Source of the DNA: Lytechinus variegatus
Lineage: Eukaryota; Echinodermata; Echinoidea; Temnopleuroida; Toxopneustidae
Reading direction: 5' to 3'
NCBI RefSeq assembly: GCF_018143015.1
Contig: NC_054741.1
Location: 7,566,683 to 7,630,682, forward strand
DNA: 64,000 nucleotides
Shown: piece after piece, positions 9,962 through 21,614 of the stretch
Layout of the letters: every line of letters starts with the position of its first letter
Position numbering within the stretch: the first letter of the stretch is position 1
The notes under the pieces: model-generated
What the model was told of the DNA's origin: nothing
Databases searched by the model: none
What the model saw: the letters and a program-made list of their open reading frames with translations, nothing else
Position numbers and translations under genes: made by a program

Positions 9962-11860
9962 TTAGTTCCGTTGAGAAGAATTATAGGAATTAAGCAGGAT
10001 ACGTTTGAGTTTACGTTTGAATCAATTCAAGGAGACACTGTCTTTAACATTATTAGCGAGTGAGTTCCAGAATTTAGGACCGTTGAATAAGAATGTATTT
10101 TTGGCCAGTAAAGTTCTGTAAAATGGGATGTGAAGTTCGTCAGAGTGTCTCGTGGGGTAGTTATGATAAAATTGATTTTTTGGGAACATGGCATCAAAAA
10201 TATGGGGAAGTGCATTATTATTATAACTATACATGAAGTGCCCTAACTGTAGTAAATACAGGTCTTTGACTTTCAACAGTTTACTTTCTAGAAAAAGTGG
10301 GTCCGTATGAGAACGGAAACATGTACTATGAATAATACGAAGTGCTTTCTTTTGCAAAAGCAACAATTTATCTAATAAATATTGATGGGTATCACCCCAA
10401 ATAAGAATCCCATAGTTCAAATAAGGCAAGATTAAGGATGAGTAGAGCATGATTAATGATGTGGAGGGAATGCAAAATTTTAGCCTATTAATAATACCAA
10501 TATTTCGTGAAATTATTTTGGATATATTTTCAATATGATTTTTCCAAGAAAGTTTATTGTCAACTGTTATTCCAAGAAATTTGGTGTAAGGTACCATTTC
10601 TAATGGGGTATTATCAAATATAATGTTCATCGGTAACTTGTCTATGGAATTACTAAACAACATGTATTTTGTTTTGTTAAGGTTCAAAGATAATCGATTG
10701 GCTCTTATCCACTCAGTAACATTATTAAGTTCAGAATTAATAACATCAACTAAAGTTTGTGGATTCTGATGAGAAAAAAATAAGGTCGAATCATCTGCAA
10801 ACAAGATAAGGGATAATATTTTGGATGATCTACAGAAATCATTTATATAAATTGTGAAAAGAAGTGGGCCCAATAAGCTACCCTGGGGGACTCCACAGTT
10901 AACATATTTCAAATTGGAGTTATGATCTTTAACAAACACGTATTGTTGTCTGTTAAGTAGGTAGCTCCTGAACCACTCCAAGGCCTTCCCTCGCACACCA
11001 TAGTGAGATATTTTTTTAAGTAGGATTTCATGATTAATGGTATCGAAGGCCTTGGAGTAGTCCAGGAAAATACCCACAAGGTGACTAGATTTGTCTAGAG
11101 CATTGACTACTTTGTTGACAAAATTCATCAGGGCATGGGTGGTGTTGTGCTTGTCGCGAAACCCAAATTGAACATCAGATAAAATATTATGCATTGACAA
11201 AAAATTTTCTGTTCTGACGTATACTATTCTTTCAAGGATCTTAGAAAATGTGGACAAAAGAGAAATAGGTCGGTAATTACCGACATCCAACTTATCACCT
11301 TTTTTAAATAAAGGAATTACCTTGGCTATCTTCATTTGATTTGGTACTGTACCATTTTCTAAGGAAAGGTTGAATATATGCACCAGCGGGGAAACAATAG
11401 AATTTATTACGGATTTTAAAATAAAATTATTAATTTCATCAAAGCCAGGGCTTTTTTTAATTTTCAAACCAGATACTATATCAATAACTTCTTGATTATA
11501 TGTTGGAGCAAAAAATATTGAATTTGGATTAGGCGGGCCGAGAAAGTCCGAAAAACTTTTCGTCGCGGGAGGAATATCTTTAGCTAGATTTACGCCAATG
11601 GAAGAGAAATGGTTATTAAAAATATTTGAAAGGTTGTCACCATCATCAACAATGACATTATTAAATCTAATTTTGGAAATACTTGATTTATTATTGGAGA
11701 GATTCATGGTCTGTTTTAGAACCTTCCATGTGTTTTGCATGTCGTGTTTATATAGAGCCAACTGCCTCGCAAAGTAATTTTTCTTTTCAATGCGTAATAT
11801 TTTAGTAAGTGTATTCTTATAAGATGTGTATTTTATTTTTGATTGTTCTGTACCTTTCAT
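9962..11860 (-). CDS. LINE reverse transcriptase (ORF2, 3' half; late stop)
   Basis: Reverse transcriptase part of the minus-strand LINE. Motifs in order: KSPGFD (about 137), KKGDK and NYRPISL (195-201), DYSKAFD (267-273), GVPQGSLLGP (323-332), catalytic FADD (354-357), then the thumb and C-terminal domain. Translation stops at a TGA at 10022-10024. The same frame then continues 19 more codons (FKRKLKRILLNSYNSSQRN) to a TAA at 9962-9964, so the TGA is most simply a TCA-to-TGA change. The ATG at 11860 overlaps the endonuclease stop as ATGA. This is not a designed reinitiation site: the N-terminal residues here continue the endonuclease linker, so the two frames were once one ORF. Confidence 0.93.
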
Positions 11861-13050
11861 TTTGAATTTATAAAATAAGTTATTTTTCTATTAATCGAAC
11901 GTAAGATAGACGGCGATATCCATGGTGACTTAGAAATCGTTTTGTATGTATTACGCTTATCTTTTTTTAAGGGTATATGCAGGTCTAATTTCTCATTTAT
12001 TATATTCATAAAAAGGTTAAAGGACGCATTAACATCTACAGAATTGTATACAACTGACCAGTCGACATTATCCAAAGAAGCACCTAGACTGGCTGTATTT
12101 TCGTGCGTAGGTCTACGTCTTCGTTGTTGGGAGTGTATCGGTCTAATTGGTCGTCTTAATGAAAAATGAGTAAGAATCGGGAAATGGTCCGTCATGTCAG
12201 AAAGTATTATAAAAGAATCGGGAGGAGGGAGAATGTTGCAGAAAATATTGTCAATAAGTGTAGCAGTTTCATTAACTACACGAGTTGGTTTAGAAATCAG
12301 AGGCAAGAAGGAGGCCGAAAAAAAAGTTTCAAGAAAATCTTGAGATATATTGTTGTGTTTCAATAAATCAATGTTAAAATCACCTATAAATATTACATCC
12401 TTATTAACGAGAGCTGGATTATTTGTTGTTTGGGAAAGGTAAGTTAGAAAGTCATTTGTATTTGAGTTTGGGGGTCTATAAACTACACCAATAATCATAT
12501 TTTTACTACCAGGAATATTAATTTCAATAAATAGAGATTCTACAGTGGCGTTCATGGAGTTAAGATAATCACAAACCGTATACTCGTAGTCATGTGAAAT
12601 ATAGACTGCTACCCCACCCCCAGGTCTGTCTTCTCGGTTATTCATTACGAAATCATATCCGTTAAGAGAAAATTGATGGTTAGAATCACACGATATCCAT
12701 GTCTCAGTAAGGCCAATTAAAGAAAAGGGGCATTTTTTAGAATTTGAAGTGTTATTCAAAAGTAACTGAAGTTCATCAAAATGTTTATTCAAACTTCTTA
12801 TATTAGCATGCATTATGCTGAATGTATCGTCGTTAAAATTTTTTGTAAGATTATTTACCTGATGTTGCGTAATATACTCAGAAGAAGGATTTTGCAATAT
12901 GTTATGATCCTGTTCAAAATCGAGATCTAATTCTTCCGAAGCTAAATTTATATTATCAGTAACAAAATTATCATAAAATGAAGGATTCATTGGGTTGTTA
13001 AGTACAGTATCCTGAGGTCTCAATTCGCTGAAGAGGTCATCATTATCCAA
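11857..13050 (-). CDS. LINE AP-like endonuclease (ORF2, 5' half)
   Basis: Apurinic-like endonuclease that nicks target DNA for retrotransposition. Motifs: HANIRSL (81-87, Asn ligand), LTETW (114-118, Glu), YRPPN (191-195), GDFNID (223-228), TLIDNIF (264-270) and SDMTDH (284-289, catalytic Asp-His). The frame ends at a TGA 3' of SPWISPSILRSINRK. One extra A in the T/A run at about 11884-11888 would continue directly into the RT frame, so a one-base loss explains the split. The frame stays open upstream of 13050 for about 14 codons without an ATG, so the real start is uncertain. Confidence 0.92.
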   Translation of the reverse strand: MDNDDLFSELRPQDTVLNNPMNPSFYDNFVTDNINLASEELDLDFEQDHNILQNPSSEYITQHQVNNLTKNFNDDTFSIMHANIRSLNKHFDELQLLLNNTSNSKKCPFSLIGLTETWISCDSNHQFSLNGYDFVMNNREDRPGGGVAVYISHDYEYTVCDYLNSMNATVESLFIEINIPGSKNMIIGVVYRPPNSNTNDFLTYLSQTTNNPALVNKDVIFIGDFNIDLLKHNNISQDFLETFFSASFLPLISKPTRVVNETATLIDNIFCNILPPPDSFIILSDMTDHFPILTHFSLRRPIRPIHSQQRRRRPTHENTASLGASLDNVDWSVVYNSVDVNASFNLFMNIINEKLDLHIPLKKDKRNTYKTISKSPWISPSILRSINRKITYFINSK

Positions 13051-13439
13051 TGATGTAAATGGAAACTGAGGTGTATTGTCTATGCTAAGAAGTCAGTACA
13101 TATCCGAAAGTGTTGTGTTATGTCCAATAAAGTGTCGGTCAAGGTCATATAAGAGGCAGTAAAGCAAAGTAACAAAGTGAGGGGAGAAGGCAAAGAACAC
13201 AAAACACATATAGAACATGAAGAAGGACGAGGAGGCGCAACACAAAGGATTCTTACGCAAAAACGAGAACGTAGGGCAAAGACCTCTAAGTGTGAACGAT
13301 GCAAAGTCAGTGAGAACGGAACGATTATCGAAACAGACATTGGCGGAGGAGATAAAGTGAGAAGCTCCAAAATAAAATAAAATGTAGTGAGATACACCTA
13401 TAAAATAGTACATTCAAATATCAAGATATAATTTCAAAT
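13051..13439 (-). other. Leader/5' UTR of the minus-strand LINE
   Basis: No frame on either strand shows a known ORF1 domain. Several overlapping short frames exist but look like chance. It connects the endonuclease frame to the tandem arrays. Confidence 0.45.
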
Positions 13440-15640
13440 ACGTATAGTGAGTAAAGAATAAAGGAATACGACATACATGGCATGATAATTGAACATATTT
13501 GAGCACAAGTCTTCTAATAATCTTTGCATTCTAATAATTGAACAAGAGTACCAATCACCAAATACTCAGAAATTATTTCATAGTTGTGGCAAGAGCGAAC
13601 AAAAACAAAGTCAATGAGTTGAAAGAAGGGGACATGCCCAACATGTTGAAATGTCAAATGGATAATAGAAAAGGAAGATTGTCATTTAATGTTAATAAAA
13701 GTAATTATTAACAAGAGGCAGATATTTCCTTTTCAAGTATTGTGTAAACAAAATGTGGATTATTCAACTTGTAATCCATAGTAAAACCGACAACAAAAAG
13801 TGATGCAAGCATGCCTGGCATGATCAAGAGCAAGTAAACACAGATTATTTTTTTTATATATATAATTGGGTAATGCTAATGTTACAAAAATATGGAAGTC
13901 AAAATTGGCATTAATCGAGACTGAAGACATTGTAGTTCATGATTTGCATAACTCAGACGCTGTTTTATGATCTTGCAAGATACTGAAACATGTGAGGGAT
14001 ATAACATGCATGGCATGATAAATTAACGTAATCAAACAGGTCCTTTATGTATTCTGAGAAACAATCAGGAATACCAAATTCACAGTAATTATTTTAAAGA
14101 TGTGGCAAGAGTGAACAAAAAGTTAGGAGTTCACCATGGACCCATCCACGCAGGATCATCCATTGCTACGAGGGAGGGGGGGGGGGGGCGCTGAGACAAT
14201 GCTAAGCAAAAACAGAAAAATCCCCCGTGGATGGGACCATGGAGTTATAACAATTGAAGGAGAGGTCATGCCCAGCATGTTCAAACACCAAATGGATATT
14301 AAAGGAATATTGCCATTGGTGAAACAGCCATTGGAAATTATCACAAAGTGCAGACATTACCATAATCAAGCATTTTTTTAAACAAGGTGTTGATTATTCA
14401 ATTGGAAAACGATAGTACATGTATAATAGACGAATAATGAGGCAGCATGCTTGACATGGTCAAGAGCAAATAACAAAGATCTTTACTCATAAAATTGGGT
14501 AATGTTAATGTTACAAGAATAAAAGAGTAAGTCAAGCATGGCATTAATCGAAACTGAAGACATTTGTAGTAAATGATTTGTTTATCTTTGGCGATCTTAT
14601 ATGATCTTGCAAGATACTAAACATGTGAGGAATGGCATGCGAGGCATGATAAGTGAACAAAATTGTTTAAGCACAAGTCCTTTTTGTATTCTGATAAACA
14701 ATCAGGAATACCAAACACCAAATACTCAGTAATTATTTAATAGATGTGCATGGCAATTAAGAGCTAACAAAAAGTAAGGACTTAACGAATTGAAAGAAGG
14801 GGTCATGTCCGACATGTTCAAATACCAAATAGATAATATAAAAGGAAGATTGCCATTTGGTGAAGCAGCCATTGGAAGTTATCACAAAGGGCAGACAATT
14901 ACCAAGCATTTTTTAAACAAAGTGTTAATTATTCTGGTAATTAATAATGAGGCAGCATGCTTGACATGGTCAAAGCTAATAGCACAGATCTTTACTCATA
15001 AAATTGGGTAATGTTAATGTTACAAGAATAAAAGAGTAAGTCAAGCATGGCATTAATCGAAACTGAAGACATTTGTAATTAATGATTTGCATATCTTTGG
15101 CGCTCTTTTATGATCTTGCAAGATACTAAAATATGTGAGGGATGTGGCATGCGAGGCATGATAAGTGAATATAATTATTAAGCACAAGTCCTTTTTGTAT
15201 TCTGACAATCAGGAATACCAAACACCAAATTCTCAGTAATTATTTTATAGGTGCGGCGAGAGCGAACAAAAGGTTGGCAGTGAACGAATTGAAAGAAGGA
15301 TCATGCCCAAATGTTTAAACACAAAAAATGCCATTCTGGTAAAACCAGTCATTAGAAGCCAATATCAAAAAAGGGTGGTCATTACGATAGAAATAAAACA
15401 AGATGTCGATTATTCAACTTGAGATCTATAGTAGAACAGACAAATAGTGATGCGAGCATGTTTTGCAAGCATGGCCACGGGCTCACAACTAAACACAGAT
15501 ATTTACTTATTCTTTAATTAGGTAATGTAGTTATTGCAAGGGCGAACAAGGAATGTTAAATAATGATGCAAGCATGCTTGGCATGATCAAGAGCTACTGA
15601 ACACAGGACTTAAACTAGTTTTTAAACTTGGGTAAAAATT
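13440..15640. repeat. Tandem array, 0.5-0.63 kb units (about four)
   Basis: Diverged units share GCATGGCATGATAA-like starts (about 13478, 14007, 14640, 15149), then CAGGAATACCAAA, GTAATTATTT, GAACAAAAAGT, GAAAGAAGG.TCATGCCC and GGGTAATGTTAATGTTAC. Spacings are about 529, 633 and 509 bp; the longer unit carries a 109-bp insertion at 14134-14242. Non-coding. Confidence 0.85.
14134..14242. mobile_element. Small foldback element inside a satellite unit
   Basis: A 109-bp insert with 17-bp inverted ends CCATGGACCCATCCACG and CGTGGATGGGACCATGG (one mismatch) and an internal G run. It is absent from the neighbouring units and accounts for most of the extra length of this one. Possible AGTT duplication at the edges. 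Confidence 0.7.
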
Positions 15641-15779
15641 GGTATTGCATATGAAGGTGAGGAAAAACAAAAAAGAATTAAGAATTAACGAAACAAAAAC
15701 AGTGATTTCAAATTACTAAAAGGGCATGCATGATAGAATCAACTTTCAAGAGAAGGTGAAAAATATATGCAATGATACC

Positions 15780-18700
15780 AAGCCAGGTTTCGGCCACACG
15801 AAGAGGAACTTATGTAAATAACTAGAGTAGATCACTAGATATTACAGATAGATGAATAATAGATGCATGAAGATATTCATCCGTTTGAGGCAATGATATT
15901 TGAACGTTCAATAATATGATGCTAAATACTAAAATAAAAGAATGTAAGCATGGTGTGAACAAATTCATTATGTTAATTAGGACAAAATAATAAGGTAGCA
16001 ATATAAAATTTGTGATACCAGCCAGGATATGATTAGCATAGCGAGAAATGGTCAATAAAAGGGTGTTGAAATAAGATAAGAATTAAAAAGAAAATAAAAT
16101 AATAAAAAACTTAATCAAGCATTGTAATGAGTAATAACAGTTACAAATAACGTTACCATTTAGATAATGATATTGGTGGAAAAAATGAATAAAATGAAAT
16201 AAAAAGGGCATGCATGACATGACAGAGGAACATACATGAATTTGTCAATGTTGCTTACCTCTAAATGTACATGTACCAGTCCCATAACTTACTATGGCTA
16301 TTAGAGCTATGCACAAAATCTAATCTAAATGTAAAAGGGAAAATGAAATAAGTGTTCATGGAGATAATTAACAAAATACAAAAAAAAAACAATAAAAATG
16401 GCACTAATTACCTACTGAAAAGGGTCAAACAATTTAGGATCCAGTAATAATGAGAAAATGCTGTTGTATTCACTAGCTACTCAGAATAATGCATGCTTGT
16501 ATGAAAGTGTACAAAAGCCAGCACATTATTACCTATCCATTTGAGGAATTATTGTAAATTTGTATATAAAAAAAGATAATGCAAAACTAATAAAGAGAAT
16601 AATGTATGCATGGTATAAGGTGCTTCATAATGTCCGTTAGACAAAAGATTAAGGTACCAATATATAATTTGTGATGCCGAACAGGATATAATTAGCGAAG
16701 CAAATAATGGTGAAGAAAAGGGTGTTGTAATGAAAATAAGGATTAAAACAAAATAAATAGCCATGAATTGTAATAGTAATAATAATAATAATAATTAATA
16801 AGCAGTTACTGTACCATTAAACAACATTACCATTTGGATGATATTGGTGAAAGAAAAAAAATAAATAAATAAATCTGATGAAATAAAGGAAGTATGCATG
16901 ACATGGCCAGAGGAACATACTAGTACTAGTACATTAAATCGTCAATATTACTTACATGTAGCTGTAAAGTATCAGTCTACATAACCTACTATGGCTTTTT
17001 GGACTAAGCACAAAATCTTATCTAAAAATAAAAGGGGAAATGCAATAATATATTCATTAAAGCAGACATAAAATTCCAATGAATTGCAAAACGAAAAAAC
17101 ATTAATTATTGGAAAGGGTCAAACGGTCCCCGGGTCAAAAAATCTAGAATCCAGTAAGAATAAAGAAAAGCAGTTGTATTGACTAGCGAAACATGTACTG
17201 AAATCATAGCAGTAGAGGTTTTACAATTTACCAGTCAACATAACCTGCTATAGCTTTCAGAGCAATGCCTAGTAGGGAAATAATGTGTTTATTTCAGAAA
17301 ACAAAATTCCAGCAATTATGCATGAAAAATGAAAAAAAAAAAAAAACATCAATCATTACTGGAAAGAGCCAAACAATCTAGGATCCTGTAATAATGAGAG
17401 GAAATGCAGTTGTATTGACTGTTTTATACATGTAGGTAAACATGTATAGTAATCATGACAACATAAATTTTTAGAATTTGTTTCAATTTCGGCTGACATG
17501 ATTACTCAAGTTTCAAATCATAATGAAGGGGTCATTATTCTCATCTTAATGGATGAAAAATGGGACAAGTTTAATTTCATTATTGGAATAGCTCCATCAT
17601 AAAACCTGTCCAATCGGTTATCAAGTCAAAATCAATAGCGATAGCAAAGTTTTCTCTCATTTTGATGAAGAAAAACTAAAAAAATAATTGTATTTCATAT
17701 GATTAGCATAGCAAATAATGGTGAATAAAAGGGTGTTGTAATAAATTAAAAATAAGGATTAAAACAAATTAAATAGCCATGCATCGTAATAACAGTTACT
17801 GTACCATTAAACAACATCACCATTTGGATGATATTGAAGAGAAAATAGATAAATAAATATGATGAAATAAAGGAAGCATGCATGACATGACCAGAGGAAC
17901 ATACATTAAATAGTCGATATTACTTACATGTAACTGTAAACTACCAGTCTACATAACCTACTATGGCTTTCTGGACTAAGCACAAAATCTTTATCTAAAT
18001 ATAAAAGGGGAAATGCAATAATGTATTCATTAAAGACATAAAATTCCAATAATTTGTAAAATGAAATGACATTAATTATTGGAGAGGGTCAAACGAAACG
18101 AGAATTCAGTAAAAATAAAGAAATGCAGTTGTATTGACAAGCTAAACATGTACTATAATCATAGCAATAGAGGTTATTGTTTCAATATATCAGTCAACAT
18201 AACCTACTGTGGCTTTCAGTGCTATGCCCAATAAGTATAGTCAAATTGTAAAAGGGAAATAATGTATTCATTTCAGAAAACATAAAATTCCAATTGTTAT
18301 GTATGAAAAAAAAAAAAAAAAATGACATTAATTATTACTGGAAAGGGTCAAACAGTATAGGATCCAGTAATAATGAGAGAAAATGCAGTTGTATTGACTG
18401 TATTACATAGTCGTAGTAATCATGACAATATAAATTGTTTGAATTTGTTTCAATTTTGGCTTACATGATTACATCAAGTTTCAATTCATAATGAAGAGGT
18501 CATTATACTCATCTTAATGGATGAAGAAAAGGACAAGTAATTTCATTATTAGAATAGGTCCATCATAAAACCTGTCCAATCAGTGTACCAGTCAAAGTCG
18601 TATCCATGATCGGCTGAATAGTGATAGCATAGTTTTCTCTCATTTTGATGAAGAAAAAATAGAATAATTGTATGTCATTTTGCTTCGATTTGCTTCATTT

Positions 18701-19526
18701 CAATCTGGTTTGATTCACTTCAATAATTTGTGATGCCAACAAGGAAATGATTAGCATAGCAAATAGTGGTGAAAAAAGGTGTCGTAAATAAAAAATAAGG
18801 ATTAAGACAAGACAGTCATGCATTGTAATGATAAACGACAGTTACTGTACCAATTAAATAACATTACCATTTGGATGATATTGGTGAAAAAAATAAAATT
18901 GAAATAAAGGAAGCATGCATGACATGACTAGAGGAACATACATTCAATAGTCAATATTACTTACATGTAGCTGTAAAGTACAGTCTACGTAACCTACTAT
19001 GGCTTTCTGGACTAAGCACAAAATCTTAATCTAAATATAAAGGGGAAATGCAATAATGTATTCATTAATGACATAAAATTACCAACAATTTGTAAAATGA
19101 AATGACATTAATTATTGGAAAGGGTCAAACAATCTAGTATCCAGTAAAAATAAAGAAATGCAGTTATTGATTAGCTAAACATGTCTATAATCATAGCAAT
19201 AGAGGTTATTGTTTCAATTTACCAGTCAACAAAACCTATGGTGATTCAGGGCTATGCCCAAAAGTCTAGTCAAATTGTAAAATGGAAATAATGTAGGCCT
19301 ATTCTTTTAAGAAAACATAAAATTCAAATTACTATGCATGAAAAATGAAAATGACATCAATTATTCCTTGAAAGGGTTGTGCAATCTAGGATCCAACAAT
19401 CTAGGATCCAGTAATAATCAGAGAAAATGCAGTTGTATTAACTGTATTACATAGACATACATGTAGTAATCATGATAATATAAATTGTTTAAATTTGTTT
19501 TAATTTTGGCTTACATAATTACTAAA
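15780..19526. repeat. Tandem array, about 0.66-1.05 kb units (about four)
   Basis: Units start near GATTAGCATAGC..AATGGTGA (about 16031, 16691, 17701, 18751) and share ATTACCATTTGGATGATATTGG, GCATGCATGACATGACCAGA, CCTACTATGGCTTTC, GGAAAGGGTCAAAC, and a GTTTCAATTCATAATGAAG segment near the end (about 17509, 18476, 19527). AT-rich and non-coding. It follows directly on the 0.5-kb array. Confidence 0.85.
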
Positions 19527-19755
19527 GTTTCAATTCATAATGAAGGGGGTCATTTTAATGGATGAAAATGGGATAATTAATTATTTAGCAATTATCCAAA
19601 TGGGGATAGAACATGATGGGGTATATAATACCTGTATAGAAGATGGATCAGGCCTGCTCCATTCGTCCTTGCAAAGTTATGGGGATTGAATTTGACTCGG
19701 TCTCCAATGATATTCATAATTACCATAGTCATGATGTTGCATGTGATAAGCAAAT

Positions 19756-20769
19756 CTACTCAGTCCAAGTTGACCACTGTGAAGAAGGTGCATTAGGGTT
19801 TTTAGTCTGCAGCAGTACTTTGGTTCCTTGAATCCTTATCCTGGTTTTCAATTGCTTGGTTCTGCGAATGTTATATGTAACTGATGCTAGATGACCACGC
19901 TCGCGTTTCATAGATGGGGGTAGGTCAGTTCGGACGGTTACACGGTCGCCATCCCTACGGTTGCCGTCAGTAGCCCGGGGTTGCCTTGGCTGCTCGAAGG
20001 CGCGAAGAATTCGGTCCCGGTCGTACATCTTTACAAAACAGACTATGATGGGATCAGGAGCTTCGGGGGCCGGGGTTCCGCTGGCTCCGTTGTGGGTCCT
20101 CTTCGTAGGTAGACGATTTGTATTGATGATTTGAATTTGGTCTGCCTCTTCAACGGGAATTTCCAGTAACTTGTCCAATGCAAAAGATGTGGTCTTGTAA
20201 ATATCCTCATTGGTTTGTTTGGGGATGCCGTAGAACAACATTTTTTTTTTTTGTGGTGTATTTCTAGGTTCAGTAGCTTGTCGTCGAAATCAGCTCCAAC
20301 TTTGGCGATAAAACGTTCTATACCAGGTAGTTTATCCGCTTCTACGGTAGATATTCTCGCTGAAGTATCCGCTGAAGAAATTTCAAAGTCATGTACAGCG
20401 GAATTCACCATCCTGATGTCTGATTTAACAGCATTAAGATCCGAAATTACGTGATCCAATTTGATATCAAAATCACGCTGGAAATCCGTGAACATTTTCC
20501 GCATTTCAAGTAGCAAGTAGTCATCTTTAGGGTCCTTAGGCGTGTAGGGGTCTGAAGCGGGAGTAGAAGTAGGAGGGTCAGCTTGATGGGCTGCCATGGC
20601 TCCGGGGGTACGGCTGTAGGCAGGTTGGCCACGAGTTAGGGGGGCTTGTTGGAAACAGTTACGGGAACTGGCGAAGGTGTTTTGGCACATTGATTACCAC
20701 GGCTAGAGTCCTTTTGGGTGGAAGGTTTTAACTCAAATTATAGTCACGACTATTCGAAGAATTCTGCAT
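19756..20769 (-). CDS. L1-type ORF1p-like RNA-binding protein, copy A (broken)
   Basis: Minus-strand frames encode an ORF1p-like protein of about 340 residues: a Ser/Pro-rich N-terminus, a predicted coiled coil (YLLLEMRKMFTDFQRDFD to about IERFIAKV), then an RRM-like and C-terminal domain with NLLFYGIPK, VRTDLPPSMKRERG and a C-terminal SSQWSTW. Such proteins bind retrotransposon RNA and act as chaperones in L1-type elements. Copy A has several indels relative to copy B: two extra bases near 20737, a one-base change near 20605 and an expanded T run near 20240. No ORF2 follows the stop at 19756. It could also be the ORF1 of another LINE clade. Confidence 0.75.
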
Positions 20770-21078
20770 TTTGCAAACAAAATGTAGTATTATGTAGAAT
20801 ATATGTTCAAACTTGCAGTCAGAATTAGAAGTCAAAAGGCATCTCTCCAAGTTTCAATTCATCATGAAGGGGTCATTTTAATGGATGAAAATGGAATATT
20901 TAATTATTTAGCAATTATCCAAATGGGGATAGAACATGATGGGGTATATAATACCTGTATAGAAGATGGATCAGGCCTACTCCATTCGTCCTTGCAAAGT
21001 TATGGGGATTGAATTTGACTCGGTCTCCAATGATATTCATAATTACCATAGTCATGATGTTGCATGTGATAAGTAAAT

Positions 21079-21483
21079 CTACTCAGTCCAAGTTGACCAC
21101 TGTGAAGAAGGTGCATTAGGGTTTTTAGTCTGCAGCAGTACTTTGGTTCCTTGAATCCTTATCCTGGTTTTCAATTGCTTGGTTCTGCGAATGTTATATG
21201 CAACTGATGCTAGATGACCACGCTCGCGTTTCATAGATGGGGGTAGGTCAGTTCGGACGGTTACACGGTCGCCATCCCTACGGTTGCCGTCAGTAGCCCG
21301 GGTTGCCTTGGCTGCTCGAAGGCGCGAAGAATTCGGTCCCGGTCGTACATCTTTGCAAAACGGACTATGATGGGATCAGGAGCTTCGGGGGCCGGGGTTC
21401 CGCTGGCTCCGTTGTGGGTCCTCTTCGTAGGTAGACGATGAGCATTGATGATTTGAATTTGGTCTGCCTCCTCAACGGGAATT
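21079..21483 (-). CDS. L1-type ORF1p-like protein, copy B, C-terminal part
   Basis: Continuation of the ORF1 copy in unit 2, downstream (minus strand) of the inserted LINE. It matches IPVEEADQIQIIN through the APEAPDPIIVRF region of copy A. One G is missing near 21300, which shifts the frame before the conserved VRTDLPPSMKRERG block. The expected end by homology to copy A is at about 21079. Confidence 0.7.
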
Positions 21484-21614
21484 CTTCTTCTTCTTCTGTG
21501 TAGTCTGCTTCCTTCAATCCTGAAGATTCTTGCAGAACTTGGTGAGGTGTGTGTCACAAGGATAAAGTGCATGTGCCAAATATATACATGGTGCAAGTAA
21601 AAACAGGTATTGAT

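Larger units (their letters stand above)
9379..13400 (-). mobile_element. Near full-length CR1/L2-like LINE (minus strand)
   Basis: Reading on the minus strand: a leader (about 13400-13051), an endonuclease frame, an RT frame, a roughly 580-base 3' UTR and an AATTGA-type tail ending at about 9379. Two lesions separate it from an intact ORF2: a one-base frameshift at the endonuclease/RT junction and a TGA 20 codons before the natural end. No separate ORF1 is recognisable in the leader. The low damage implies a recent insertion. The 5' end is placed only approximately because the tandem arrays begin near 13440. Confidence 0.85.

Noticed and set aside
11857-11860. ATGA overlap as a stop-reinitiation site between two LINE ORFs
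   Set aside because: The RT N-terminus continues the endonuclease linker in a shifted frame, so a simple one-base loss explains it better.
13177-13380. Charged plus-strand frame (KERRAKTSKCERCKV)
   Set aside because: It lies antisense in the LINE leader, with no homology I recognise and no splice support.
13440-19526. Regularly spaced repeats resembling a CRISPR array
   Set aside because: Units are 0.5-1 kb, diverged throughout and in an animal genome; this is a satellite-like array.
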